The notes beneath the pieces are model-generated. The model ran no database searches. It saw nothing but the letters and a program-made list of their open reading frames with translations, and was not told the origin of the DNA. Shown here in pieces: positions 9,385 through 17,923 of a stretch of DNA of 64,000 bases. The translations under genes were made by a program, and so were the position numbers. Location of the stretch: NCBI RefSeq assembly GCF_009858245.1, contig NZ_VMSB01000001.1, positions 2,609,623-2,673,622 on the forward strand. The letters run 5' to 3'. Numbering within the stretch: position 1 is the first letter of the stretch; every line of letters starts with the position of its first letter. This DNA comes from Ornithinibacter aureus. GTDB taxonomy: Bacteria > Actinomycetota > Actinomycetes > Actinomycetales > Dermatophilaceae.

Positions 9385-10028
9385 CCTGGCTCGGCGACAA
9401 CTGGCGCACGGTGCTCGACCTCGCGGTCTCGCACCTGTACCTCGCCGGGGTGCCGCTGGTCATCGGGCTCGTGCTCGCGCTGCCGCTCGGGTGGGCGGCC
9501 AAACGGTGGGCGGGCGCGTACCCGGTGATCATCACCGGCACCGGGCTGCTCTACACGATCCCGTCGCTGGCGCTGTTCGTCATGATGCCGCTGCTGCTCG
9601 GGACGAAGATCCTCGACCCGGTCAACGTGCTCGTCGCCATGACGATCTACACGGTGGCCCTGCTCGTGCGCACGGTCGCCGACGGGCTTCGGGCGGTGCC
9701 CGACCACGTCGAGCAGGCGGCGACGGCCATGGGCTACCGCGGCCTGCGCCGGCTGTTCGGCGTCGAGCTGCCGCTGGCCGTGCCGGTGATCGCCGCCGGG
9801 CTGCGGGTGGCTGCCGTGTCGAACGTCAGCATCGTCAGCGTCGCGTCGGTCGTGGGGGTCTCGCAGCTCGGTGACCTGCTCGTCGACGGCTACAACCGGG
9901 TCATCTGGGGTGAGCTGCTCACCGGCATCCTCGCGTGCGTGCTGCTGGCGCTGCTGCTCGACCTCGTCATCCAGGCCGGCACGCGCGCGCTCACGCCCTG
10001 GGTGCGGGCCCAAGGGGGTCGGCCGTGA
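9381..10028 (+). CDS. Osmoprotectant ABC transporter permease 1
   Basis: The 215-residue protein has five or six hydrophobic segments and the permease loop EQAATAMGYRGLRRLFGVELP, which contacts the ATPase. It belongs to the OpuCB/ProW-like family. Starting at GTG 9381, it overlaps the ATPase stop by 4 nt and the second permease start by 4 nt, so the three proteins are made in a coupled series. The second permease is clearly related, so the channel is a heterodimer. Confidence 0.92.
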   Translation: MTWLGDNWRTVLDLAVSHLYLAGVPLVIGLVLALPLGWAAKRWAGAYPVIITGTGLLYTIPSLALFVMMPLLLGTKILDPVNVLVAMTIYTVALLVRTVADGLRAVPDHVEQAATAMGYRGLRRLFGVELPLAVPVIAAGLRVAAVSNVSIVSVASVVGVSQLGDLLVDGYNRVIWGELLTGILACVLLALLLDLVIQAGTRALTPWVRAQGGRP

Positions 10029-10855
10029 TCCCCTCGCTCATCTCGTGGTTGACCGACCCGGCCTCGTGGTCGGGGGAGGACGGCATCCCGGCGCGGTTGC
10101 TCGAGCACCTGGGGTACACGCTGCTCACGGTGGTGCTGGCCTCACTCGTGGCCATCCCGTTGGGTCTGTGGGTCGGGCACACCGGTCGTGCCCGGTGGCT
10201 GGTGTCGCTGACGAACTCGGTGCGGGCGGTGCCGACGCTGGGGTTGCTGTTCGCCGTGTCGCTGCTGCTCGGGCCGCGGATCTCGGGGGAGCTGGCGTTT
10301 CTCGTGCCGAGCATCGTCGTGCTCGTCATCCTCGCGATCCCGCCGATCCTCGCGGGCACCTACGCCGGCATCGAGGCCGTGTCGCCGGCCGTTCGGGATG
10401 CCGCTCGCGGCGTCGGCATGACCGGCTGGCAGGTCGTGCGCTCGGTCGAAGTGCCGAATGGGATGCCGTTGCTGTTGTCCGGAATCCGCTCGGCGGTGTT
10501 GCAGGTGGTCGCGACCGCGACGATCGCTGCCCTGGTCGGGCTCGGCGGGTTGGGGCGCTACCTCATCGACGGCATCGCCCTGGGCGACTACCCCCGGGCC
10601 GCCGGTGGGGCCCTGCTCGTCGCGGTGCTGGCCGTGGTGCTCGACGGGGTGTTGGCCCTGGTGCAGCGTCGCGTCGTGTCGCCGGGGCTGACGGCTGGCA
10701 CGCGCCCGGGACGTGGGGGTGGCCGTGGTAGCGGAGGCGGTCGGGGTGGTCTCGACGGCGCGGGCCAAGATGTCAGTGCCGCGGGGAAGGATTCCTCTGA
10801 CCAGATGGTTGAGGGCGAAAGGTTCGCGGGGAGACCCGCGCGCCGATCTGACTAG
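10025..10855 (+). CDS. Osmoprotectant ABC transporter permease 2
   Basis: The 276-residue protein is the paralogue of the upstream permease, with AARGVGMTGWQVVRSVEVPN as the ATPase-contact loop and GGLGRYLIDGI near the end of the core. After residue 220 it has an extra Gly/Arg-rich tail (RPGRGGGRGSGGGRGG) of about 55 residues, which is not usual in the family and may be loosely constrained. It starts at GTG 10025, overlapping the previous stop. The substrate-binding lipoprotein gene follows after 47 bp. Confidence 0.9.
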   Translation: MIPSLISWLTDPASWSGEDGIPARLLEHLGYTLLTVVLASLVAIPLGLWVGHTGRARWLVSLTNSVRAVPTLGLLFAVSLLLGPRISGELAFLVPSIVVLVILAIPPILAGTYAGIEAVSPAVRDAARGVGMTGWQVVRSVEVPNGMPLLLSGIRSAVLQVVATATIAALVGLGGLGRYLIDGIALGDYPRAAGGALLVAVLAVVLDGVLALVQRRVVSPGLTAGTRPGRGGGRGSGGGRGGLDGAGQDVSAAGKDSSDQMVEGERFAGRPARRSD

Positions 10856-10902
10856 ACGCGCCACGGCATCCGACCTGTTTGCCACGACGAAGGGAACCAC
10901 CC

Positions 10903-11820
10903 ATGAAGCGCACGACCTCAGCGATTGCCCTCGTGGCAGCCTCGATCCTGGGTCTGACCGCCTGCGGAAGTGGCAGTGACCCGCTGACCGCCGAGACCAC
11001 CGCGGCAGCGACCGGCGGTGCCGGTGGCGAGCCGATCGTCGTCGGTGGGGCGAACTTCTCCGAGTCGACCCTGCTCGCCGAGATCTACGCCGGGGCGCTG
11101 CGCGCCAAGGGCGTCGACGCCTCGACCAAGCTCAACATCGGCTCGCGCGAGATCTACCTGCGCGCGCTCGAGGACAACTCGGTGCAGGTGTTCCCGGAGT
11201 ACACCGGGGCGCTCGCGCTCTACTACGACAAGACCTTCACGGGCACCGACGCCGACGAGGTGTTCGCGCACGTGCAGAAGGTGCTGCCGGACACGCTCAC
11301 CGTGCTCGACAAGTCGGCCGCGGAGGACAACGACTCGATCGTCGTCACGGCGGAGACGGCGTCGTCGAAGAACCTCAAGACCATCGAGGACCTCAAGGCC
11401 GTCGCCGGGGACCTCGCGCTGGCGGCACCGCCGGAGTTCAAGGAGCGCCCGCAGGGGATCCCCGGGCTGGAGTCGACCTACGGCGTGGTGTTCGGGTCGT
11501 TCCGTCCGCTGACCGGGCAGGGCATCGTGCAGGCGCTGAAGAACGGGCAGGTCGGGGCGGCGAACATCTTCTCCACCGACCCGGCCATCGCGGCCAACGG
11601 GTTGGTGGCCCTGGAGGACACCAAGCGCCTCTTCGGGTCGCAGAACATCGTGCCGCTCGTGCGGGCCGACCGGGCCGACGAGGTCAAGGACGCGCTCAAC
11701 GCCGTCTCGGCCAAGCTCACCACCGAGTCGATCGCCGAGATGCTCAAGAAGACCGACATCGACAAGGCCGACCCCAAGACCGTGGCCGAGGAGTTCCTCA
11801 CCACCAACGGTCTGGGCTGA
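10903..11820 (+). CDS. Osmoprotectant-binding lipoprotein (OsmF/OpuCC-like)
   Basis: The 305-residue protein starts with a lipoprotein signal peptide ending in the lipobox LTAC near residue 24. After a short Thr/Ala linker the mature part shows the ProX/OpuAC-like fold: IVVGGANFSESTLLAEIYA, REIYLRALEDNSVQVFPEYTG and a final domain ending TVAEEFLTTNGLG. It captures the solute outside the membrane and delivers it to the two permeases. ATG 10903 has AAGGGA upstream. Betaine, choline or carnitine are possible ligands; the aromatic cage cannot be judged without a structure. Confidence 0.9.
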   Translation: MKRTTSAIALVAASILGLTACGSGSDPLTAETTAAATGGAGGEPIVVGGANFSESTLLAEIYAGALRAKGVDASTKLNIGSREIYLRALEDNSVQVFPEYTGALALYYDKTFTGTDADEVFAHVQKVLPDTLTVLDKSAAEDNDSIVVTAETASSKNLKTIEDLKAVAGDLALAAPPEFKERPQGIPGLESTYGVVFGSFRPLTGQGIVQALKNGQVGAANIFSTDPAIAANGLVALEDTKRLFGSQNIVPLVRADRADEVKDALNAVSAKLTTESIAEMLKKTDIDKADPKTVAEEFLTTNGLG

Positions 11821-11870
11821 CCTTCAGCCGCCAGGCGCGGACGCAGAGGCTCGGCTGCAACGCAGACATC

Positions 11871-11938
11871 CAGCAACGTAGACGCCCAGCCCCAACGCAG
11901 AAGTCAGCAACGCAGACGCCCAGCCCCAACGCAGAAGT
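11871..11938. repeat. Tandem 34-bp duplication
   Basis: Two adjacent 34-bp units, 11871-11904 and 11905-11938, differ at one base. Each contains CCCAGCCCCAACGCAG. The second unit runs into the following hairpin. The function is unknown. The whole gap 11821-12192 has no gene and consists of this repeat and the hairpins below. Confidence 0.7.
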
Positions 11939-11977
11939 TCGGGGGGCACGCAGCAATAACAGCGTGCCCCCCGAACT
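11936..11977. terminator. 16-bp perfect intergenic hairpin
   Basis: AGTTCGGGGGGCACGC (11936-11951) is exactly complementary to 11962-11977 around a 10-nt loop, AGCAATAACA. It lies between the convergent binding-protein gene and the Fe-S gene. There is no U-tract. A relative with changed but still complementary arms lies at 35808-35849. Confidence 0.6.
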
Positions 11978-12072
11978 GCTGCGTGGCCCTTGAACTGCTG
12001 CGTTGTGCTGAGGGGTTGGCCCGCCGCTTCTTGGCCGCTGCCCCGGCGAAACGAACTCGGCTCGTTGGCACA

Positions 12073-12179
12073 CTTTCTCCGTCGTCCCAGTGATGACGGA
12101 GAAGGTGCTCACGTGGCGGAGGTATTTCTCCGCCACAACGAAACAACCCCGCCATCACTGCGACGGCGGGGTTGTTTCG
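12073..12179. repeat. Three-hairpin intergenic module, copy 1
   Basis: Three palindromes follow each other: 12073-12105 (CTTTCTCCGTCGTC against GATGACGGAGAAGG), 12113-12136 (GTGGCGGAG against CTCCGCCAC) and 12139-12179 (CGAAACAACCCCGCC against GGCGGGGTTGTTTCG). The same three occur in opposite order and orientation at 25256-25359. Placed at the 3' end of the Fe-S gene, they may end transcription from both sides. Confidence 0.6.
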
Positions 12180-12192
12180 GATGTGCGGCCGG

Positions 12193-12705
12193 TCAGTCCC
12201 AGGGATCGGGCTCGTCGAGCAGCGCTGCATCCCCGGTGAACCCTGCCGCGGGCTTCGAGTCCTCGGCTGCTGCACTTGCCGAGACAGATTCGACCGATTG
12301 GTCATCCTTGTCCGACACAGGCTCGTCCCAGGGGTTCGGCTCGGTCGCAGCGGCGACGGCTGCGGCAGGTGCCGGCCCGGCGGGTTCGTCCCACGGGTCT
12401 GGCTCGGTTGCAGCGGGTGCCACCGCAGCTGGCTCACCGGGTGAAGCATCCGTTGCGGATGGTTCGGGTTCGTCCCAGGGGTCGGGCTCGCTCGCGGCTG
12501 CCACCTGTGCGGCAGGTGCCGGCGTGGTGGGCTCGTCCCACGGGTCTGGCTCGGTTGCAGCGGCTGCTGCGGGTGCCGTGGGGGATGCCGGTGCGGCGGG
12601 CTCGTCCCAGGGGTCGGGCTCGCTCGCGGCTGCCACCTGTGCGGCAGGTGCCGGCGTGGTGGGCTCGTCCCACGGGTCTGGCTCGGTTGCAGCGGCTGCT
12701 GCGGG
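12193..12705 (-). pseudogene. Detached C-terminal tail of the Fe-S reductase
   Basis: This stretch continues the C-terminal repeat tail of the Fe-S protein gene after the IS3-type insertion. It encodes seven more EPDPWDEP-like repeats separated by Ala/Pro/Thr linkers and ends with DEPDPWD before the stop at 12193. Removing the IS and one GGG target duplicate restores a continuous frame across 12705/14063. It has no start codon of its own; an open frame that runs into it begins in IS sequence and is probably meaningless. Confidence 0.85.
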
Positions 12706-12756
12706 TGAACCGCCCCGGCATGTCGGGAGACTCCAAACCTTGGGAAGGTTGGAGTC

Positions 12757-13083
12757 ATGTCTGGGAACACGTCGAAGAGGTACCCGCCTGAGCTGAAGTC
12801 GCGGGCGGTGCGCATGTTCGAGGAGATCCGCCAGGATCACGCCACGGACTGGGAGGCGATGGGCAAGGTCGCCCAGCTGCTGGGGGTGAGCACCGCAGAG
12901 ACCGTCCGCAAGTGGGTGCGCCAGGCCCAGGTCGACCAAGGCGCCCGTCCTGGCGTCACCAGCGAGGAGTCGGCCGAGGTCAAACGGTTGAAACGAGAGA
13001 ACGCCGAGCTGCGGCGGGCAAACTCGATCCTGAAGGCTGCGGCGGCTTTCTTCGGAGCCGAGCTCGACCGGCCCTCCCGTTGA
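12757..13083 (+). CDS. IS3-family OrfA (helix-turn-helix)
   Basis: The 108-residue protein has the IS3 OrfA layout: PPELKSRAVRMFEE and VAQLLGVSTAETVRKWVRQ form the helix-turn-helix that binds the inverted repeats, followed by the leucine-zipper-like segment EVKRLKRENAELRRANSILKA. It ends with TGA at 13081-13083, overlapping OrfB. In this family a minus-one frameshift near its end makes the OrfAB transposase; GCTTTCTTC close to 13050 is a possible slip site. Confidence 0.93.
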   Translation: MSGNTSKRYPPELKSRAVRMFEEIRQDHATDWEAMGKVAQLLGVSTAETVRKWVRQAQVDQGARPGVTSEESAEVKRLKRENAELRRANSILKAAAAFFGAELDRPSR

Positions 13084-14036
13084 TCGTGGAGTTCATCCGC
13101 GAGCACGCCGACCGCCGTGAGGAGCGCGACAACGGTGGCCTGCGTTGGGGTGTCGAGCCGATCTGCACCGTGCTGACCGAGCACGGGCTGCCGATCGCCC
13201 CGTCGACGTACTACGCACACGTGAACCGGCCAGCCACCGCGCGGGAGCATCGGGATGCGGTGCTGCTCAGCGAGATCCGCCGCGTCCACGCCGGCAACTA
13301 CGGCGTGTACGGGGCGCGCAAGGTGTGGCTCCAGCTCAACCGCGAGGGTATTGCGGTGGCACGGTGCACGGTCGAGCGGCTGATGCGCGAGGACGGCCTT
13401 ACCGGCGCGGTCCGGGGCAAGGTCAAGCGCACCACGATCGCTGACCCAGCCGGCCCGCGGGCGCGTGACCTGGTCCGGCGCGACTTCGCCCCGCTGGCTC
13501 CAGACCGGCTCTGGGTCGCCGACATCACCTACGTCTCGACGTGGAGCGGGTGGGTGTATGTCGCGTTCGTCATCGACGCCTACGCCCGACGGATCATCGG
13601 CTGGCGGTGCGGCTCGAGCATGTCCACCCAGCTGGTCCTGGACGCCCTCGAACAGGCCGTCTGGACGCGCGAACGTGAGGGTCGTTCGCTGGAATCGGTT
13701 GTGGCGCACACGGATCGAGGGTCGCAGTACACCGCGATCCGGTACACCGAACGCCTCGCCGAGGCGAACATCGCCGCCTCGGTCGGCTCCGTCGGCTCGT
13801 CCTACGACAACGCTCTGGCCGAGTCGATCAACGGGCTGTACAAGACCGAGCTGATCAAACCACGCGGGCCATGGCGCACCCTGGACACCGTCGAGATCGC
13901 GACCGCCGAGTGGGTCGACTGGTTCAACCATCGCCGGCTCTACGAGTACTGCGGTGACATCCCACCGGCCGACCTCGAGATCGCCTACTACGCTCAAACA
14001 CGAGCCCAGCAGGAACTGGAGCTCTCAAACCACTGA
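13080..14036 (+). CDS. IS3-family OrfB transposase (DDE)
   Basis: The product has the integrase-like catalytic core of IS3 transposases: LWVADITYVST with the first Asp, VAHTDRGSQYT with the second, and DNALAESINGLYKTEL with the Glu. An upstream HTH_21-type block contains NYGVYGARKVWLQLNREG. It lies in the minus-one frame relative to OrfA. A TTG at 13080 and a GTG at 13086 could start it alone, but fusion by frameshift is the family rule. No stop or shift interrupts it, so the element looks intact. Confidence 0.93.
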   Translation: MIVEFIREHADRREERDNGGLRWGVEPICTVLTEHGLPIAPSTYYAHVNRPATAREHRDAVLLSEIRRVHAGNYGVYGARKVWLQLNREGIAVARCTVERLMREDGLTGAVRGKVKRTTIADPAGPRARDLVRRDFAPLAPDRLWVADITYVSTWSGWVYVAFVIDAYARRIIGWRCGSSMSTQLVLDALEQAVWTREREGRSLESVVAHTDRGSQYTAIRYTERLAEANIAASVGSVGSSYDNALAESINGLYKTELIKPRGPWRTLDTVEIATAEWVDWFNHRRLYEYCGDIPPADLEIAYYAQTRAQQELELSNH

Positions 14037-14059
14037 GTCTCCCGACTCACCGGGGCGGT

Positions 14060-17000
14060 TCAGGGTGCCGTGGGGGATGCCGGTGCGGCGGGCTCGTCCC
14101 ACGGGTCTGGCTCGGTTGCAGCGGCTGCTGCGGGTGCCGTGGGGGATGCCGGTGCGGCGGGCTCGTCCCAGGGGTCGGGCTCGCTCGCGGCTGCCACCTG
14201 TGCGGCAGGTGCCGGCGTGGTGGGCTCGTCCCACGGGTCTGGCTCGGTTGCAGCGGCTGCTGCGGGTGCCGTGGGGGATGCCGGTGCGGCGGGCTCGTCC
14301 CAGGGGTCTGGCTCGGTCGCGGCTGCGGCGGATGCCGGCGCGGCAAGTTCGTCCCACGGGTCGGGTTCAGTTGCAGCGGCCGCTGCGGGTGCCGTGGGGG
14401 ATGCCGGGGCGGCAGATTCGTCCCAGGGGTCCGGCTCGCTCTCGCCTGCCGCGGGTGCTGCTGCCGCTGGTTGGTCCCACGGGTCCGGCTCGGCTGGCTC
14501 ACCCTGTGAAGCATCTGGACTAGACGTGGCTGGGGTGTCCCAGGGGTCGGCTTCGGCGTTGGTGGTGGCTGTACCTGGAGTGACCTTTTGGTCGATCTCG
14601 GTACGGGTGGACGCGGCGGCTGCACCCACGACGGCAGCACCCGCGGAGGCGCCAGCGGCACCCGCGGCAGCGGCGGTGGCCGCAGCGGCAGGTGCGGTGA
14701 CCTCGGGAGCCGGCGCGGCCGGCATCCGGCCACCGTCAGCCTCACCCGACGACGAGCCGCCATCCGCAGGGCCAGCGCCAGCACCAACGCCATCCCCATC
14801 CGCAGTCCCACGGCGAACAGCAGCCAGCAGCATCTGCGCGACGTCGACGACCTCGACCGACTCGGCAACGCCGCCGGCCTGAGCAGCCGTCAGGCCGTCA
14901 GAGATCATCACCCGGCAGAACGGGCAGCCGATGGCGATCCGCTCAGCGCCGGTGCCGATGGCCTCCTCGGTGCGGTTGGTGTTGATCCGCGTGCCGAGCT
15001 TCTCCTCCATCCACATGCGGGCACCGCCGGCGCCGCAGCAGAACGACTTCTCCTTGGTGCGCTCCATCTCGCGCAGCTCGACGCCGGGCAGTGCACCGAT
15101 CAGCTCGCGCGGCGGGGCGTAGACGTCGTTGTGCCGGCCGAGGTAGCACGGGTCGTGGTAGGTCACCGTCTCGGCGGTCGACGCGGGGTTCTTCGCCGTC
15201 GACATCCCCGGAACGTCCGCCGGCCGCGCCACCGGCACGAGCTTCTTGTCGCGCACCAGGCGGTTGAGCAGCTGGGTGTGGTGCACGACCTCGTAGTTCC
15301 CGCCGATCTGCGGGTACTCGTTCTTGATCGTGTTGAAGCAGTGCGCGCACGTCACGACGACCTTGGTGACGCCGAACTCCCCGAACGTCTCGACGTTCTG
15401 CGCCGCCAACGTCTGGAAGAGCAGCTCGTTGCCGGCCCGCCGCGCCGAGTCACCGGTGCACGTCTCGCCGTCGCCGAGCACCGCGAAGGTCACCCCGGCG
15501 GTGTCGAGCAGCTCCGCCACCGCACGCGTCGTCTTCTTCGCGCGGTCCTCGTACGCCCCCGCGCACCCCACCCAGAACAGCCACTCCACCTCCGACGCCG
15601 ACTCCACGTCCTGGCCCAGCACCTTCACCGGGAAAGGCAGGTCCTTGGCCCAGTCCAGCCGGGCCCGCGCACCCATGCCCCACGGGTTGCCCTTGCCCTC
15701 GAGGTTCTTGAACAGCCCTCCGAGCTCGCTCGGGAACGCCGACTCGATGAGCGTGGCGTACCGGCGCATGTCGATGATGTGGTCGACGTGCTCGATGTCG
15801 ACCGGGCACTGCTCGACGCACGCGCCACACGTGGTGCACGACCACAGCACGTCCTGGTCGATCACGGCGTCGGGGCCGTGGGGGTTGTACGCCGACAGCG
15901 GCGAGTCGGCCGAGTACCCGGTCTCCCCGACGAGCGCCATCGCCGACCAGTCGATGACCGACCCCTCGGATGCCGTGGCCCCCGCCGCTGCCGCCCCGCC
16001 ACCCACCGTGGCCAGCGCCTTCGCCTCGTCGCCGTCGTTCGCTGCCAGGGCCTTGAGGAACGGGGCCTTGGCGTCTGCGTGGTCGCGCAGGGTCATCATG
16101 AGCAGCTTCGGCGACAGCGGCTTGTCGGTGTTCCACGCGGGACACTGCGACTGGCAGCGGCCACACTCGGTGCAGGTGGAGAAGTCGAGCAGGCCCTTCC
16201 AGGTGAAGTCCTCGACCTTGCCGACGCCGAGGGTGTCGCCCTCCTCGAGCTCCTCCATGGCCTCCATGTCGAAGGGCTTGCCGCCGATGGTGAGCGGCTT
16301 GGCGGCACCCAGGGCCGTGCGCCCCGAGGCCTCGCGCTTGAACCAGATGTTCGGGAACGCGAGGAAGCGGTGCCAGGCGACACCCATCGTCGGCTGGAGG
16401 GAGATCGTGATCATCCACGCGAACGAGATGAGGATCTTGATGGTCGCGACGACGTAGACCCACGTGGCCAGCCCGGGCAGTGACACCCCGGAGAACAGCC
16501 CTGCCATCCACCCGGTGAGGGGGAAGTGCAGCGCCAGCGAGGTCTCCGGCTCCAGGCGCGCCACCATCGCAGACTCCAGCCCGCGCAGCAGCAGGATGCA
16601 GATCGTGACGAAGAAGATCGTCGCCTCGACGTAGTACGCCTGCCAGAAGTTCGAGCCGAAGAAGCGCGAGCGCCGCCCGCCCTCGCCGGCGGCCGAGCGC
16701 GGGTGGTTCCTCTGCCGGATGGCGATGAGCACGACGATGCCGATGAGCCCCGCCCACGCGAACACCTCGACGAGCCACTCGAAGGGCGGGAAGTGCCCGA
16801 TGATCGGCAGCCGGTAGTCGGGCTGCACGAGCTGGAAGAACGCGTTGACGAGCGTGGTGAACAGGATGAGGAACGCCAGCGCGGTGAACCAGTGCGCCAC
16901 CGCGACGACCTTCAGCCGGGACATCCGGGTGTGGCCGAGGAACTCCTTCGCCAACGTCCAGGTGCGCGCGCCCGGCGAACCCGTGCGCCCGGCATCCGGC

Positions 17001-17194
17001 TGGCCGAGGCGGTACAGCGCGACGAACCGGCCGAGCTGGCGGAACAGCAGCGCCCACCCGATGAGCGGGATGACGAAGCACAGGGCGAGCGCGACGCCCT
17101 GGATGGCGCTGAAGCCACCGAAGCGCTCGTCGGGCGTGGGCACGATGCCGCTGGCCAGGACGTGCACCGGCGTGGAGGCAAGGACGGCAGACAT
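14060..17194 (-). CDS. Membrane Fe-S (heterodisulfide reductase-like) protein, tail cut by IS3
   Basis: The 1044-residue protein has an N-terminal membrane domain like the nitrate reductase gamma subunit (about five helices, residues 25-270). Two 4Fe-4S sites follow, CTECGRCQSQC near 345 and CTTCGACVEQC near 460, then two CCG-type domains (CAHCFNTIKNEYP, CCGAGGARMWMEE, CPFCRVM). It resembles mycobacterial Rv0338c, an essential membrane reductase of unknown electron partner. The C-terminus adds an Ala/Pro-rich tail with eight copies of a DPWD motif. The stop at 14060 is supplied by the IS3-type element; another seven motifs lie beyond it. The catalytic part is complete, so the protein is probably still active. 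ATG 17194 gives the family N-terminus. Confidence 0.88.
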   Translation of the reverse strand: MSAVLASTPVHVLASGIVPTPDERFGGFSAIQGVALALCFVIPLIGWALLFRQLGRFVALYRLGQPDAGRTGSPGARTWTLAKEFLGHTRMSRLKVVAVAHWFTALAFLILFTTLVNAFFQLVQPDYRLPIIGHFPPFEWLVEVFAWAGLIGIVVLIAIRQRNHPRSAAGEGGRRSRFFGSNFWQAYYVEATIFFVTICILLLRGLESAMVARLEPETSLALHFPLTGWMAGLFSGVSLPGLATWVYVVATIKILISFAWMITISLQPTMGVAWHRFLAFPNIWFKREASGRTALGAAKPLTIGGKPFDMEAMEELEEGDTLGVGKVEDFTWKGLLDFSTCTECGRCQSQCPAWNTDKPLSPKLLMMTLRDHADAKAPFLKALAANDGDEAKALATVGGGAAAAGATASEGSVIDWSAMALVGETGYSADSPLSAYNPHGPDAVIDQDVLWSCTTCGACVEQCPVDIEHVDHIIDMRRYATLIESAFPSELGGLFKNLEGKGNPWGMGARARLDWAKDLPFPVKVLGQDVESASEVEWLFWVGCAGAYEDRAKKTTRAVAELLDTAGVTFAVLGDGETCTGDSARRAGNELLFQTLAAQNVETFGEFGVTKVVVTCAHCFNTIKNEYPQIGGNYEVVHHTQLLNRLVRDKKLVPVARPADVPGMSTAKNPASTAETVTYHDPCYLGRHNDVYAPPRELIGALPGVELREMERTKEKSFCCGAGGARMWMEEKLGTRINTNRTEEAIGTGAERIAIGCPFCRVMISDGLTAAQAGGVAESVEVVDVAQMLLAAVRRGTADGDGVGAGAGPADGGSSSGEADGGRMPAAPAPEVTAPAAAATAAAAGAAGASAGAAVVGAAAASTRTEIDQKVTPGTATTNAEADPWDTPATSSPDASQGEPAEPDPWDQPAAAAPAAGESEPDPWDESAAPASPTAPAAAAATEPDPWDELAAPASAAAATEPDPWDEPAAPASPTAPAAAAATEPDPWDEPTTPAPAAQVAAASEPDPWDEPAAPASPTAPAAAAATEPDPWDEPAAPASPTAP

Positions 17195-17296
17195 GGGCGC
17201 AGCCTAGCCGCGGTAAGCGCTCGCTCACCTGAGCTGTGACAGGCGTCAACCCATCGGATGCCGTGAGCTCACCCTCCGCGTCCGGGCCGTGTTTCG

Positions 17297-17302
17297 TAGG
17301 GT
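17297..17302 (+). promoter_or_regulatory. -10 element of pnuC (leaderless)
   Basis: TAGGGT ends 6 nt before the GTG at 17309 and there is no Shine-Dalgarno sequence, so the pnuC-nadR transcript is probably leaderless. Confidence 0.5.
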
Positions 17303-17308
17303 GCAACG

Positions 17309-17923
17309 GTGATCGACTGGATGCTCGAGCAGTGGATGCAGATCGTCGGGTTCGGGACCGGCGCGGTGTGCGTGCTGCTCGCGACGCGGCGCAACATCTG
17401 GAACTACCCCGTGGGGATCGCCAACAACATCGTGTTCCTCGTCGTCTTCCTACCGGCCGGGCTCTACGCGGCGGCCGCCCTCCAGGTGCTCTACCTCGTG
17501 CTGGGGGTGCACGGCTGGCTGCGCTGGACGCGTGGGGTCGAGCACGACAGCGGCTACATCGCGCGCACCCCACACCGTGCCGTGCCGGGGCTCATCGCCG
17601 CGGGGCTGGCACTCACTGCGGTGCTCGTGTGGGTGCTCACCTCGTTCACCGACTCGCAGGTCGCGCTCGCGGATGCCGCGACGACGGCGGGCAGCATGGT
17701 CGCCCAGTACATGCTCAACCGGAAGTGGCTCGAGACCTGGTTCGTGTGGATCGCCGTCGACATCGCCTTCGTCGCCCTGTCCATCGCCACCGGGCTCTGG
17801 GTCATCGCCGCGCTCTACGCCCTGTTCGTCGGGCTCTGCGTCCACGGGTGGCGGGCCTGGCGCCGCGTCGAGCAGTCCCAGGGTGTCGCCCCCGCCGCGG
17901 CCGTGAGCCCCGTGCCCGCATGA
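17309..17923 (+). CDS. pnuC: Nicotinamide riboside transporter PnuC
   Basis: The 204-residue protein has seven hydrophobic segments and the PnuC hallmarks NIWNYPVGIANNIVFLVVF near residue 30 and NRKWLETWFVWIAVDI near 135. The family moves nicotinamide riboside across the membrane by facilitated diffusion, and the cargo is trapped by phosphorylation. The next gene, overlapping by 4 nt, encodes the kinase/adenylyltransferase NadR, which fits exactly. GTG 17309 is chosen because the -10 box lies 6 nt upstream. I see no NAD-type riboswitch in front of it. Confidence 0.93.
   Translation: MIDWMLEQWMQIVGFGTGAVCVLLATRRNIWNYPVGIANNIVFLVVFLPAGLYAAAALQVLYLVLGVHGWLRWTRGVEHDSGYIARTPHRAVPGLIAAGLALTAVLVWVLTSFTDSQVALADAATTAGSMVAQYMLNRKWLETWFVWIAVDIAFVALSIATGLWVIAALYALFVGLCVHGWRAWRRVEQSQGVAPAAAVSPVPA

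Larger units (their letters stand above)
12706..14062 (+). mobile_element. IS3-family insertion sequence
   Basis: The element is 1357 bp with 28-bp terminal inverted repeats (outer bases TGAACCGCCCCGG) that differ at three positions. It is flanked by a 3-bp duplication GGG at 12703-12705 and 14063-14065, typical of IS3. It entered the repeat-coding part of the Fe-S gene on the opposite strand, and its terminal TGA stops that reading frame at once. Confidence 0.93.

Noticed and set aside
12240-12800. Plus-strand Gly/Ser-rich frame (GSSQGSGSLAAA repeats)
   Set aside because: It is the opposite strand of the DPWD-repeat tail of the Fe-S gene.
17236-17919. 5' extension of the nadR frame
   Set aside because: Overlaps pnuC and is Arg-rich; the true ATG at 17920 overlaps the pnuC stop by 4 nt.
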